A stretch of 64,000 nt of DNA from the NCBI GenBank assembly GCA_002794735.1, contig NBAZ01000008.1, forward strand, positions 992,001-1,056,000. The letters run 5' to 3'. How positions within the stretch are numbered: position 1 is the first letter of the stretch; each line of letters starts with the position of its first letter. Shown here piece after piece: positions 1 to 12,716 of the stretch. The DNA comes from Pyrrhoderma lamaoense. Taxonomy: Eukaryota; Basidiomycota; Agaricomycetes; Hymenochaetales; Hymenochaetaceae. The translations under genes and the position numbers were made by a program. The notes under the pieces are model-generated. The model saw nothing but the letters and a program-made list of their open reading frames with translations, searched no databases and had not been told where the DNA came from.

Positions 1-136
1 TACGTAGAAGACAACAGTAACTTGGGATCTCACTCTCTCCTCTCTTTCTTCGCAACTATTGCCTACTCGCTGCTACGTGTATCCCTGTACACTGTACAAC
101 AAATCCCTCTCTAATTCTTTTTTTTCTCCCTTTCGA

Positions 137-3100
137 ATGACCGCACTCGCGCCTACTGGTCTATCCCTCGCAGGGCCTTCACAACCACCCTCTCAAGCGT
201 CTTCACCAGCTTCTCCGACTGCAAACTTCTCACAGTCTCAACAAGCTGCTTTAGCTGTTGCCGCAGCTAAATCTATCCGTGTCGCATCAAGCTCTGGTGC
301 CTCACGACCTAGCACACCCGTCAGTACTAATGTAATGGTCTTAATGGTGCAAGCTCAGGTTCAGGCGTCTCTCCAGGTGGTCCTTCTTTAGAGCCACCTC
401 AAGGAATCCCCTTTGTGGACTTTTTATCAAGCTGGGGTGATGCTCACGTTGCTCGATGGCTTGCTCAACTCGATCCACACGGGAAATGTGTTGCTCATGC
501 ACCGGCGTTCAGGGCTGCGGATATTCGAGGAAGTGTATTACTCGAGCTTGACCAGTCTTCTTTGAAAGAAATCGGATTGACGAGTATTGGGGATAGGATC
601 AGGATACTAAATGCTGTCAAAGCGCTGAGACTGAAATGCAGCGCAAGACATAGTAATACTGTAACTATCGCTAATGGACATACTCAAGGCTCAAGTGTGA
701 GTAGCATAGGTAGTGTTAATGGCGCTCATCCGAGTCCCAAGCTCACTGTCACAAACACTGAGTTACAAGAATTCCAACGTGCTCAATCACCTCAATCTGC
801 TCATACTCATTTACAGCAACAACCACATCAGCAACATCATCGGAGTCGTTCACGTCCAGCTCCTCTACAACTGCGTAATGCTGCGCAATCAGATTTGCCA
901 AGGCTCATACGTGATCCTGTACCATCAGGACCAGATAGCGCTCGAACTCAGGTGTCAACTCCTTTGAGACCACTACCAATGCCGAATGGACAGGCGTCGA
1001 CAGTGAGTACACCTGTTGGGATGCATTCTTCCCATTCTTCTTCTGCGGGCTCGGGTTCGGGTTCAAGTAGACAACATCTTCCACCGTTACCACCTCCACC
1101 TCGTATGCAGCCTCCTCTCCCTCCAAACAGTGGTACTCCAAGCCGAGGACAACCTTCTCGAGTTATAGCCCTCCAGGGTCGTAGAACGCCTACTCAAGCT
1201 GAACCACCTCATTATGCTTTACCACCCGTACCATCCTCATCTCAATCTCAAAGCCAAAACACACCATCGTCCTCTCAACAACAACTCACACAAACGCCCA
1301 CCCAAGTCAACATCCTGTTCTTCTTACGCCTGGTCCGTCTACAGGAAGTACATCGGGCTGGAAAGGAGAGTATGGTTTACCATCTGGACCCCGTTCGGGA
1401 CCTATTTCTGCTAATTCAAATTCTTCTGGGTCAGGTTCTAGCGTGGGTCGAGCAACTTCTCCGCTTCCTCCGAATTATGGACGCCGTTCTCCCGGAGGAG
1501 CACATACAAAGTCTCCGAGTTACTCCATCTCGGGTAGTGCTGCTAGTGTAAAGACAGGACCAAGACCAAATACAACAGGTGGGCATCCGTATGCGACGAA
1601 TGGAGGGACGACGAGTCTGGGTGGATCAGATACTCTTCAACCTCCTTCGCAATCTTCTGGAAATGGTGGTAATGGAAACGCGGCTAACCTTGCACTCTCT
1701 CCAATTGCAGAGTCGTTTATCTCACAGGGTCTTAGTACTCCGTTACCCTCTTCAACGACGAGTACTAACACTAATACTGGGTCTTTGACGGCTGGATGTT
1801 CTCAGTCTTTGGGAGTGAACACAAGTTCGAACCCAAATGCGTCGGCGTATCATATTGGAAGGGGTCTACGACCATCCACTCCATCATCCTCTCAAGCCAA
1901 TTCGAGCAATAATAGCTCATCTGGTGCTCCGAGTTTGGATGATCTTAGACGAAAATTGGTCAAGTTCCTTCTCGCTGAGAATGGTCATAGTGTGAGCGTG
2001 ACGATTAATGTTGCGGAGTGTAATAGTGGAGTGGAAATACTCGAGAGAGTACTCCGAAAATTTGGCAAGCTTGGGTTGAATAACTCCACAGATGACTGTG
2101 TTCTATCTGATGACGGTGGGCTGAGCATTGATGGCTGGTCTGTATACTTAGATTGGGATGAAGGACCTGGTGAGTTATCCTTTTAATGCTTCTCTTTGAA
2201 AGCCTACTAAACTTGTTACAAACGTGATTTATTCTAATTTAGCTAAGCCACTCAGAGAAGCAGAGTTGCTCTCTCTATGTTCTGCTGGTGCGGACCATCC
2301 CGTTCGGGAACACGGTCTGTCGGTGCGGCGCTCAGGGACTACATCGAGCAAACAGAAGCGATCAAAGGCTCTGCAACAAATCTTTGGTGATGGACCACTT
2401 TATAGTCCTCAGCAGCAGCAACAGATGAGTACGAGCACCGGGGATGATGATCAGTTACTTGGAAATTCTGTTCAGTTCCCTCGGACGCTTACACCGAGCC
2501 AGGAACGAGAAAGAGAGAGAGAAGTTAGGAATATGAAGCGTGCAAGCTCTATCAGTGTGCTTAGTGGTCTAGGGGTGAGAGATCCAGAACGGATACTAGA
2601 CTCTACTACACCTTCAAACAACGGTAATAATACGAATGCTTCTTCCTCCTCAACTGAGAAGGCTTCAGCTAAGAGCCCAAGTACGAGCTCCTTTGCGGGC
2701 AAGATGCGTGCGTTCCTTGGTCAAAGACCACCGAGCGAACTCATCGCAACACATTTACCTGCTTATTTCCCATACACACAACCAAAGGTACTCCGCCGGA
2801 CTGTCCGTCAATCAATGCGTTTCTCTTCCGGCGCGGGTAACCGGGACAGTGCACTCTCAGTACAACAGTTTACTTCTGGGTCGTCTGGCAGTAGGCGGGC
2901 GAGTCGACGGGTGAGTACGGCTACGACGAGTACTGGGGGTAGGATCAGTATGGACGGAAGAAGGTCGAGTTTGGCTAGTATGGCTAGCCTTCCCCCTCCT
3001 CCTGTCCCTGAAAAACCTGAGATGAGAAAGGGATTAGATGTTGATAGGTCTGAAGTTTTGATGCCGAGGATGTCGATATCAACGGAAGATGGAAGGACTG

Positions 3101-4914
3101 CGAGCATCGAAAATGAAGATGAGGAAAAGGTGGAGGAGAAGACGCCTTCTACTCCTCATTTGTTACCTCCTGTCACTTTCCCTTCCGAGTCGTTTGCCGA
3201 TTCGTTCCATAGTGTTACTGGAGGAGGGGTAACGACTAGTGCTCCTTCGGCTGCTGCTGCTTCTGGCATGGCTTCCACTTCTGCTTTGCCTAACGGAGCG
3301 CGTACAGGGCCTAATCCGTTGATTTCTCGTACGGCCTCGAACGCTTCTCGTCGGTTCAGCTACATGAGTGAGTTGAGGGCGAGGAGAGATAGGAGTGATA
3401 CTGCGAGTATGCTTACTGTTGATGAGATCACTGCTGAGGTAGAGAACAGACGGAAGAGTACTGTTGCTAGTATTCGATCGACGGAGAGCGGTGCTGCTGT
3501 CCCTCCTCCTTACTTGGGAGGAGGAGAGTCAGATGAGATTTCAATTGCGAATGCTGACGAAGATGCTACGTTGAATGAGGAGGATGAAAATTATGAGATT
3601 ATTGATGGTGAAGAAGGGAAGATGATTGAAGACGAGGATGAGGAGGAGGATGATGATACGTTAGATGATGATGATGACGACGATGATGATGACGAGGAAG
3701 ATGAAGAGGATGAAGAAGAAACACTTGCTGATGAAGATGGAGATGTACCTGTGAAAGGCATTGGTGGTATGTCTTATTTGTTTTATTTCCCCTCTTTCAC
3801 GATAAATATTATTTATTAACTGATTTATCTGTCTAATCATATCACTCAGGCAAGCGTGGTACAAAATGGATTCGTGGTGCTCTCATCGGTGCAGGTTCAT
3901 TCGGTTCTGTCTACCTCGGTATGGACGCCATGAACGGTCAACTCATGGCCGTCAAACAAGTCGAACTCCCCTCCGGCTCAGGTCCAAACGAACAACGAAA
4001 GAAAAGCATGCTTGAAGCTCTAGAACGCGAGATCGATTTGTTACGAGAACTTCAGCACGAGAATATAGTGCAATATCTTGATAGTAGTACGGATGACAAA
4101 CATCTGAACATTTTCTTGGAGTACGTTCCTGGTGGGAGTGTGACTGCGCTGCTTAGAAATTATGGAGCGTTCGAGGAGGCATTGTGTAGGCATTTTGTGA
4201 GGCAGATCTTGAGAGGATTGGATTATCTGCATAGCCGGGACATCATTCATCGGGACATCAAGGGTGCTAATATACTCGTGGACAATAAGGGTGGTATCAA
4301 GATCTCTGATTTTGGGATTTCGAAAAAGGTTGAAGAGAGTGAGTTATTTGTGTCCGCTTATTGCCTATTGTTAACATTCTTTCTTATTTGTTATTGTTTC
4401 TGACATCTTTACTGACTAACCCACTTTTTTTCTTCTTCTTCTTTTCTCTTTACAATCAGCCTTTGGCGGTAACAGGGCCCATCGACCCTCTCTACAAGGT
4501 TCCGTCTTCTGGATGGCACCCGAAGTAGTCAAACAAGTCGCCCACACCCGAAAAGCAGACATCTGGTCCGTCGGCTGTCTAGTCGTGGAGATGTTAACAG
4601 GCAACCACCCATACCCAACCCTTAATCAGATGCAAGCGATCTTTAAGATCGGGATGAGTGCGAAACCGGAGATCCCACCTGATATTTCGCCTGAAGCTGA
4701 AGATTTTTTGAAGAGGACGTTTGAGACTAGGCATGAGGAGAGACCGGATGCGGATGAGTTGTTGTTACATGCTTGGATTGTGAATGGACCTAATTCGGGC
4801 GGCGGTGCCAACACTACTGCTAATGCTAATGCATCTGCTGCTACTACTGGTGCTGGGGCTACTGGTACTACGGCGAAGAGTGGGACGAAGAATAAGTCTG
4901 GAAAGAATTCTTGA
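137..4914 (+). CDS. STE11: Ste11-type MAP kinase kinase kinase
   Basis: MAPKKK of the fungal pheromone/filamentation cascade; it phosphorylates a Ste7-type MAPKK in the cytoplasm. Exons inferred: 137-323, 377-2169, 2243-3766, 3850-4338, 4460-4914 (about 1,480 aa). Order of parts: a SAM domain (about 412-634, [17 protein letters not shown]); long Ser/Pro/Gln-rich linkers; an RA/Ras-binding-like domain (about 1938-2280, [20 protein letters not shown]); a basic/Ser-rich linker; an Asp/Glu run (about 3600-3745); and a C-terminal kinase domain. Kinase motifs visible: [31 protein letters not shown] plus RA plus kinase is the basidiomycete Ste11 plan. The ATG at 137 is preferred over the in-frame non-ATG upstream extension. 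The reading frame slips once near 1290-1306 in the low-complexity linker with no usable intron, and the summed exons are one base short of a multiple of three. A 53-nt intron (324-376) explains the earlier frame change. Confidence 0.93.
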
Positions 4915-6832
4915 TGTTGTTTTGATGGCGACTGATTTCTTGGATGTAATTTGTTCTTAATTCTGTTCTTGGTGCCATGTAACGAGTTTTCATTTTCATT
5001 TAATTTTTTTCTCCTTAGTCGAGGCTGGGTTTTCTTCGCTTTTCTCTTTGTTCTTTTTTTTCTCGTTTGACCTCTCTCATCATCTACTCTTGACATTCAC
5101 ATAATGACAACCCGTGTCGTACGTAATTTCTCACACTTCCTTCTTCTTTTCATGTTTGCTCTGCGTACCTCTTTTCACAGAGTATGTAGTGCGGAGTTCA
5201 GAAGTATGATTTTACTCTTCTCTTCATAATTTTTTTACATTGTTCTTTTTAGGATCTTTCCTCCACCTACTAAGCTCCTTTCTTCCTTCTTATCGTTCTC
5301 ATCGTTCTCAACTCCTCAATCATGTATTTTCTCCCTTAGTCAACGCTCAACGCGTACACAAACGCTTCATTGAACAAATCAACCCGATGTCATCATACGT
5401 TAGATATACTATTTTTCTTCGTCCTTTGTGCAATTAAGCAAATGCAATAATGGTCTTCCTCTTTTTCTCTTCTTCCCTTCCTCCTATCTCCTCTCCTTTC
5501 AATACTTGTCTCACCAACGCCTTCAACTCTTAGGGCTTCCCTCTTCCCCTTTTTTGATGTTCTCTGTTCTTGTTCATTTCTTTTTCTTTTTGATGTCGAT
5601 TATACGTCCCCCCTTTAAGGAAGGCAGTTATGATTTTTTTTACACTTCGGATTCTCATTAATGTTTAACTTCCCATTTCTCTTTTTCGTATCACTTTTTT
5701 CTTCAAGTTGACAAGTGTTATAAAGTACTTTACGTATCTTGCTTTTGTTTTCAAGTGTTGACCCTTCCCCTTTTTGTTAGAGCTGAAGGGGGTTGAGTGG
5801 ATTAGTAGCACGAGACGACGGCTTTCTAGTTTGAAGATAGCAAACCTCTTTTTTTTTGTAGATATATTTGAGATACAAATAATTGATAAATCGAAAGAAG
5901 TTAATGTTTGAATCTCCTGAACACTAATTTAATCAACTACGAGAGCTTCGGAAAGAGCAACATCGTACACTTTACACGTACGACACAACGTCGACAGTAG
6001 CATTACTGGTTGTTGTGATCAACTAAGTGTTCTTCATGGAGTACATTCCCAGAGGAGGTGTAGCAGGGATTTTCAAGGAATCATGGTGTTTTGAGACTAC
6101 ACACTGTAAGCAGTTCGTTAGACAAGTGGATAGTGTATCAACAAGCAACAAGCTCTACATTCCATCCCATCTATACTTTCTTTGCGCGCCTTCTACTGAG
6201 TAAGGTCTAGGTAAGGAGTTTGAAAGGGTCAACGGTTGATGTTGACGTATATCAGGAACCGTTTCCACCGTTCATAGGAAACAGGGAACACGGAACACGG
6301 AACATCAATCCCTATAACTTATCCTGGACTTTGGATGATAAACTAAATCAGTCGACAATGTGAAAAGTACGTGTGCGATGCACGATGGATATATAATCTT
6401 GATATATCATCTCATTTTATTTCGATCAAATTAACGAGTAAATCTCAGTTGAGGTATGTGTGTTTTGAGGTACGTCGGCTCATCAATCCTGTGTATTTGA
6501 AACAAATCTGTTTTGAAAAAGTCTCAGTCTGTTCGGATATGGTTTTGAGAAGAGGAAATGGTTGCGAATACTACTAGTTTTGAATTAGGTGATAGGTGAC
6601 TGATGATTTGAGTCTTTTGCATACATGAGTATCATGATGATACAAAGCATACAACGAAGACTTAGACTTGGCTATAAATGGCAAGTAAGTGTGAATCACT
6701 TGGATAGTTTGGTCGATTACACAAGATCATCTGGTTTCTCCAGTCTTACCATCACACGCGCAAACTCCAGGTGTATAACGTGCTGGGTTATTGTTGAAAA
6801 AGGGGGAAGTTAAACAAAAAGAACTAATGAAA
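4915..6832. other. Intergenic region with one kinase relic
   Basis: About 1.9 kb between STE11 and the HTD2-like gene. It starts with pyrimidine-rich and T-rich sequence (5000-5700) that probably includes the STE11 3' UTR and terminator. Apart from the kinase fragment at 5900-6135 and a short direct repeat of a 9-mer (about 6286-6305, ggaacacgg type), I see no gene. Open frames here are short and have atypical composition. Confidence 0.6.
5900..6135 (+). pseudogene. Decayed MAPKKK kinase-domain fragment
   Basis: About 80 codons of protein-kinase N-lobe can be read here with stops and frame changes. Frame from 6030 gives FMEYIPRGGVAGIF and then HCKQFVRQ, matching [15 protein letters not shown] and LCRHFVRQ of the upstream STE11 kinase domain in the same order and spacing. 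Just before it, about 5925-5975, LRELRKE and, one base later, NIVHF match [13 protein letters not shown]. An in-frame stop and at least one frame change separate these blocks, and nothing kinase-like follows 6135. This is a relic, not a gene. It could be an old partial tandem copy of STE11 or a fragment of another MAPKKK. The similarity is seen directly; the origin is inferred. Confidence 0.7.
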
Positions 6833-8157
6833 ATGAACCTCGTTACAACTAGGCCTCATGCTAGATCGATTGTAACGGCTTCAACGAGACGGAGCTCATG
6901 TATAAATTTACAACAAGAACATAACAAAAACAGTAAACGAAAACAACAAGAACACAACAACGTCGACATCTTTCCACCCCAAGTCCAACTTCCTTAAAAC
7001 CAGCCAACCTTGATGCCTGGTCTGAAACCGTGAAGACGCCCAGTTCTTCACTACACATAACTGACGACTTGTCCTACTCCAAACTTGCTGATCTGTTCTG
7101 TACTCTGCCAACGAGAGACGTGCACCCTTATGATTACGACAAGACATTCTTTGCTAATAAAGTAGTAAGAGGAGGGGAACGGAGTCTTGAGTTACCTCCT
7201 TTACATACACTTGCGTATTTTTATCCGAGGACACAGGAGGGTCAGTTAGGTGCTGATCAGACTGATAGAGCGTTTTGTCCCCCAGAACCATTCACGGTGA
7301 ATCTATCGCCAAAAATAATCAAGAACTTCTCGACTTATATTTTCCCCTCCTTTTATTTGTGAATGAATAGAGACGAATGTGGGCTGGGGGTTCATTCAAG
7401 TTCTCTCCTGATGCAGGTGCGACTCTCCGAGTTGGTTCTCCCGCAACAGCCCATTTCAGCGTTTCCAGAGTGGAGAAGAAAGGGATGAGTAGTAGGGATG
7501 GAGACAGAGATAAGAACGAAACCCCGATGGTATTTGTACACCAGAAAATCGAATACGAGCAAGACAATCGGGTTGCTGTAGAGGAGGAAAGGATACATGT
7601 GTACCTACCTCAAGAGGCTCGTGCGAATCTCAGATCAGTACGTGAAGGTAATTTATTTATTTAGACACATCTGCTCTTCGTTGTGGACTTAACTTGAGAT
7701 TGGGGTGCTCTTAATCAACCACCTAGTTACTGGTTTACCGAAACCGGATTATACGTTCAGCTGGACACCTACTGCGACGACTTTGTTCCGGTTTTCTGCT
7801 ATCACTTGGAATGGGCATCTCATCCACCTTGATCCCAAATATGCGCAAGATGTTGAAGGGTACCCAGGTTTGTCGGACTCTTACAACTCATTTCTCCTTA
7901 TTCACAACACTGTCAAAGAGAGACTTGTACATGGTCCGCTCTCCGCACTGATGCTAGTCGAGGCATTATACCACTCAGATAAAGGAAAAGAAAGAAATCG
8001 TAGGATATCTAGATTTACGTACCGTGCGCGGAACCCTACCGTTGTCGGTCGACTCCAGAATGTGAGAGGGACGTTTACCTCACCTGACGAAGTCACGGTA
8101 TGGACAGACGATGGAAATGGTGTCGTAGGTATGACTGGGAAAGTTGAATTTTTTTGA
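6833..8157 (+). CDS. HTD2: Mitochondrial 3-hydroxyacyl-thioester dehydratase, HTD2-like
   Basis: Hot-dog-fold dehydratase of the MaoC/FAS1-like type. In yeast Htd2 removes water from 3-hydroxyacyl-ACP in mitochondrial fatty-acid synthesis. Exons inferred: 6833-6932, 7004-7296, 7371-7647, 7727-8157, giving about 366 aa with the frame closed. The N-terminus (MNLVTTRPHARSIVTASTRR) is rich in Arg, Ser and Thr and lacks acidic residues, as expected for a mitochondrial presequence. Family blocks: RRMWAGGSF, PMVFVHQKIEYEQ, and the hydratase segment FRFSAITWNGHLIHLD followed by LVHGPLSALMLVE. Intron 1 (GTAAAC...CCAG) is the least certain; without it the exon joins only by a frameshift. The gene stands alone. 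The assignment rests on motif order, not on a database search. Confidence 0.83.
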
Positions 8158-9435
8158 GTCGAAGGGATCTCTCTCCCTTCCTCTCCCAAACATCGTTCTC
8201 GAACGCTAATCTGGATGGAATATACCGTGATATATTGTGGATATTTAAACACGTTCCGTTTGGAACTCGGTATTCACTGACTTGTGTTTTTGTTTGGAAA
8301 GTAATGTTTGTTGAGCGGAGTTAATACACGACTCGACCCTAATCAGGGACTGTAGTGGAAATTATCCGGTTAATATCCTAGTGGGTGGAAAAGAGGGAAG
8401 GGAAGGGGAAGAGATCAAGATGGCTACATATCTCTCCGCAAATGACATCCAGTCAAGTCCTTTTTGGCCCTTATCGGTCTGTGCATTCCAAGGGAGTTTA
8501 TCGGCTTGAGGGAAGCAATATCCTTTCCTTTTGCTTTCATTCTAATCCGTCAGATGACATATAAGTTTCTGGATTCAAGGTTCCCAAGTCTTTCAATATA
8601 CAATATGCAATATGAACATAGGGAAAAAAAAGGGGGGTGGGGGTTGGAGACTTTTGTGTGTGCATACCAATAACCAAGTGGACTTTCATGCTCTTGTTCC
8701 ATTACGCGTCCTTTCTTACGCTCGTTCAATGGCGAGGAAGAGCATGTATAATCACTTGGTGGGTCGTACACCCTTGAATCTAATCATAGTTGAGATAAAG
8801 GAGATGAGATGAGACGGAATGTGATGAGAATACATGGGTTTTTGTAATTCTGGTACTTGATTTAGGTACATGTATACACTTTCGGTTTATTTCTCTTTGG
8901 TAATACAATATCCAATGTAGTTTCTTAGATTCCTGGTCATGCAAGGTGGTTCAAGTTATGACGTCCCTGCTCTCGAGCTCGTTCGGCAACTTCTTGGTGT
9001 AAAACCTGTTTGTGTATCAAACTTTTCACAAATCTTAGTAGTGAAGGGTATACCACTCCCTTCATTATCATAGTATAGTATCATAAGTATGTAAGCCAGA
9101 GGTCGCAAATAAGATTGTTACACGTCACAGATATCGAGATTCTTACAAGGGTGTATTTTGTCTTTACTAAAAAAATAGAGATTAGTAGAGAGTTGCTAAA
9201 ACTTTCGAAGATAAGAAAATATCTCGTATTATATCTCGTATACTGTTTATACATGTATATCAACGTCTCTAATAGCAATATTACACATAAACCTGTTTTC
9301 CGATAGATTTTGCAATTCAAATTGATTTTTCTATAGATAATATTTCTCTATGCGGTATATAATAAACGATCGGCGTGTCTGGATTTACAAGTTTAGTTGT
9401 GGATCGGGTGCCGGCACATAAGCTTCACTACAGTT
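8158..9435. other. Intergenic, no gene seen
   Basis: About 1.3 kb of A/T-rich spacer between two plus-strand genes. Open frames are short and unlike any family I know. A run of purines (about 8626-8645) and TATA-like sequence near 9355-9362, some 75 bp before the next ATG, are the only visible features. Confidence 0.55.
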
Positions 9436-10812
9436 ATGCTCGGAATTGACTATGGGAGTGACAGCGAAGAGGAACAACAACAAAATGTACCTGGACAGCA
9501 ACCTTCTACCTCACAAAAACCTAATATAGGAAGTATATCCACGAAAGTAACTCGTTTACCAACCTCGGGTACGAAATCCTCGCTTGGTTTGTCACTTCCA
9601 CCACCCAAGTCAAAGAAACCGGCTCCAAAGAAGATAGTAGTCGAACTTCCGAAACTTAGTAAACACGATAACAACAGCGCTGGTGAAGATGAGGATGATA
9701 GGCTGTCAGAGGAGATGCCTGCGGCGAAGAGACCAAAGTTAGGTAATAGGAACAAGAACAGTTCTTCTGCCTTGTTGAGTATGCTTCCTGCACCGAAGAA
9801 AGCGACTCATGAAGTAGCTGCTGCTGCTGCAGCTCAACGTGTCCTTGGGGGTGGTAGACCTGGAGTCACATTCTCTTCGAAACCAACGCCTGTTCAGCCT
9901 AGTTTATCGGAAGATACAGCACAGGAGGATAAGGCCGAGGAAGGTGAAGGGGATTATGAACTGCAGGACGAAAATGAAGTGAGAAAGGATACGACTACTT
10001 CGATGATTCCTCCGTCGATGTTGCTGAAGGGGAAGGGGAAGACTTCATCAGCATCCTCAAAAACATCTAAATCGACACCTGCTGTCGATTTCTTCTCCCT
10101 TGGTACGATATGTCACTATTGATATCATTCTTGGGGTTACAGGAACTAATGTATATATCTAACTTTCTCCAGGTTCATCTACTTCGAACAAAAGTCCACC
10201 ATCTTCTTCCTTCTCTGAATCAACAGAAACTCCACTTGTCTCTTCCATCTCCGCTGCGCCAAAGATTGAAGAATTCCAGCCTCCTTCTCCTAAAATAGAT
10301 GATCCTTACCCAGGTTACTATCAAATACCTTCAGGGGCATGGAGGATGCACGATCCAGTATACTACAAAACATACACAGATCGTTGGGCTCGTGATTACG
10401 AACGGCAAATTCGGGCATACGAAAAAAGCAGTCAAAAGGGCTTTGAAGGGGCTGGTGTCGACGGGGAAAACGCGGAAGAGATCACGGCGTCGTCACTTGC
10501 TGATGCAGCCCGTGCAGCCCGAGAGGAGAAAATGTCGATTACGCGTGGAGCGGTTGCAGAGACGTATAAACCTGTTCCAAAAGTTGCCGTTAACCCAACG
10601 AAGACGGCGGGGATTGCGCGTTCGAGGCATCAGTTACATTCCTTACTTGCGGATGCCTTTATGAATAGAGAGGCGATTGAAGAGAAGATTGCCCAAGGAA
10701 AGCGGAATAGGAAGGAGGCCGGAAATAAATATGGTGAGATTTATCGGGTGTTATCGTACTTTCGACTTTAGAGTGCTGATTTCTCTTTGGTTGTTTTTTT
10801 AAAGGTTTCTGA
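9436..10812 (+). CDS. PRCC-domain protein (MAD2B-interacting/splicing type)
   Basis: Fungal homologue of human PRCC, a nuclear Pro-rich protein linked to pre-mRNA splicing and to MAD2B. Exons: 9436-10102, 10173-10733, 10805-10812, giving 411 aa with frame intact. The N-terminus MLGIDYGSDSEEE and the block LSLPPPKSKKPAPKKI are typical of the family. The C-terminal signature is SRHQLHSLLADAFMNREAIE followed by KRNRKEAGNKYGF. The last exon is only 8 nt (GT TTC TGA after the split Gly); without it the protein would run into an implausible tail. The middle is low-complexity (Ser, Pro, acidic). The family is clear; the exact cellular role in fungi is not. Confidence 0.85.
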
Positions 10813-11265
10813 GTCATTTTTGTTTTTGTATCAAGAGTTTAATATTTCCTTCTAGTCTTATGTGTATCATCTTTCAATGTATACTTATAGAATAGATTTA
10901 ATCTCGTCCTTAATGTATCTGTCTTTAGTGACAACAAATTCTGTGATTTAGTTGTTATCATAAGAGATCATAAACAAAAGAGTACGTATATACAGACTTG
11001 TCAGAAGAAATCTCACCAACAAGACCACTGATGTAAGGGCATCACCAAGTACCTGGAGATGAAGAAGATAGTATCTCTTATAGGTTAGACTCGAATGAGG
11101 CTTATATGAAGGATTAGATTCTGGAGAGATGAGCGAGGGTATGTTATGGACATTAAATAAGACTACTAATAGCTTGGTATTGTGGACTGTATGCAAGGTT
11201 AGGATGTGATCATTGACCTGATATGTAAAGAGGTATATAACTGAGCAATGGGATATTACGAGCAA
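10813..11265. other. Convergent intergenic, no gene seen
   Basis: About 450 bp between the 3' ends of the PRCC-like gene (+) and the helix-turn-helix-like gene (-). A/T-rich, with probable 3' UTRs and polyadenylation sites of both. No conserved frame seen. Confidence 0.5.
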
Positions 11266-12716
11266 TTACAGGAACGACATGACCACAGACAGCGGGGTTG
11301 GAATTGAAGTTTTCTACATACAGAATGATCAGAACCATCTAAGTTCATAGAGACAGAGAAAAAATACACACCTTTGTTAGTTGTTCATGTCTCTTAACAC
11401 TCAGCGTGATGTTTTCTCCCAAGACATTACCATCGGTCCCTTTAATTTCCAGTGGATCACCAGGAAGATGTTCTTTATCGGAGTCCAGATTATCATACCC
11501 GTCTTTATATCGCTCAAAGCGGGTGTAGTTGTTTATAATGTTAGATATAGGAGAGATAGAGCACTGATATTGAGAACAGAGTTCTCCTATTGAGATACCA
11601 CTTCTATGAAGTGCTCGAATCTTTGCCCTGTCTCTTCGCGTGAATACTGCTTTTTTACGAGATCCAGGATCCTCTCCCTCCGTCCCTCCCTTCTTCCTCT
11701 TTTCCTCCTCTTTAATTGAAATGACTACAGGCTGGTAATTCGCATCACGACCAGCGTTAGGAATATAGTAGTCAATGTTTGGATTTTTTCGCCTTGCACG
11801 ATTCGCTGTGGCTCTTAATATCCTCTTTTGCCCTGATCCTTAGCATCCGATGAAGATCCAGGACTGTCTGTGGATTCTTCTGCCAATATCGACGTGTAAA
11901 TAAGTTGACTAGCTAGCAGTTTGTCGTTCTGACTTGGTACTTTGTGTAGAAAGCGTAGCTCAGGACGAAGGACCTTTCCATTATTATATCGCTCTATAGA
12001 GTGTTGCTTCTCCCGTGTAATCTCTCCCGAAACTCCATCTGACTCCTCGGCGCTCGCCGAGCTGTGTTCTCCGTCAGATATGTAATCCAAATCAGAATCG
12101 AGATTATCAACTGAATGGTATAGGTTCCTAGTAACTTCCATTATCAGTTGACTGGAGCAGTTATAGTCCGACTGAAGTTGTGTGTAGCTTGCACCATCAG
12201 TATGTCGAATTCGTATTTCTGCTCGTACTGCGCGAGATAATCTAACTCTTCGTCTTCGCGATTTCTCCTAGGGACAACCTCTTCGATTTCCGTAACATCG
12301 TTTTTAGGGTATTCTGAAGTTTCGTGATTTTCTATTACACAGATATTCGTAATAGGAGACACAGGACATTCTTCTTCCTCTTTGACATCCTTTTCTTCAT
12401 GCGAGGGTTGAACTAAAGGGGCAACATGTAGTCTAGAGTCTGGAAAATCTTCGCCTTCGACTGAGGGTGCAGATTCAGATATTGTAGCGTTGAGAGTTTC
12501 TATAGGTCGAGTGTTGTCAATTATAGGTCCAGTTTCTTCGCAAGTGTCGTTATTGGGAACTTGGGGCTCCAAGTCACAGTTGCAAACTCCATTAACATCC
12601 TCTTTGCTAGCTGTAATAGAAAACTGTACAACGTTATCGTCCCTGGTGCCTTCATCGAGATCATGGCTTGAAAAGACAATTTCCTTGCCTCCCGAAGCCG
12701 GCGTTTCTGAATCCAT
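11266..12716 (-). CDS. Unknown protein with putative helix-turn-helix
   Basis: Not recognised as a named family. Exons inferred on the minus strand: 12716-12229, 12151-11941, 11824-11372, 11313-11266, giving 399 aa with frame closed. Residues 1-160 are acidic and Ser/Thr-rich, probably disordered. The C-terminal part carries a basic stretch (ATANRARRKN) and then KIRALHRSGISIGELCSQYQ and CSISPISNIINNY. That has the spacing of a homeodomain-like helix-turn-helix, as in resolvase/transposase-like or fungal DNA-binding domains. Introns of 77, 116 and 58 nt have GT-AG ends and restore one frame. A nuclear DNA-binding role is an inference from this pattern only. Start chosen at MDSETPAS; an upstream in-frame ATG (12788) would add a hydrophobic leader. 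Confidence 0.6.

Noticed and set aside
300..420. A frameshift in STE11 between the N-terminal exon and the SAM exon
   Set aside because: A 53-nt GT-AG intron (324-376) joins the frames cleanly and matches the size of other introns in the window.
713..1414. Open frames 713-967 and 1214-1414 on the plus strand and 905-1141 on the minus strand
   Set aside because: They overlap the STE11 linker in other frames and show only its shifted low-complexity composition.
3661..3864. Minus-strand Ile/Val-rich open frame
   Set aside because: Antisense shadow of the Asp/Glu codon run in STE11.
11825..12228. Two frameshifts in the helix-turn-helix-like gene
   Set aside because: Introns 12152-12228 (77 nt) and 11825-11940 (116 nt) restore frame, and the total is an exact multiple of three.
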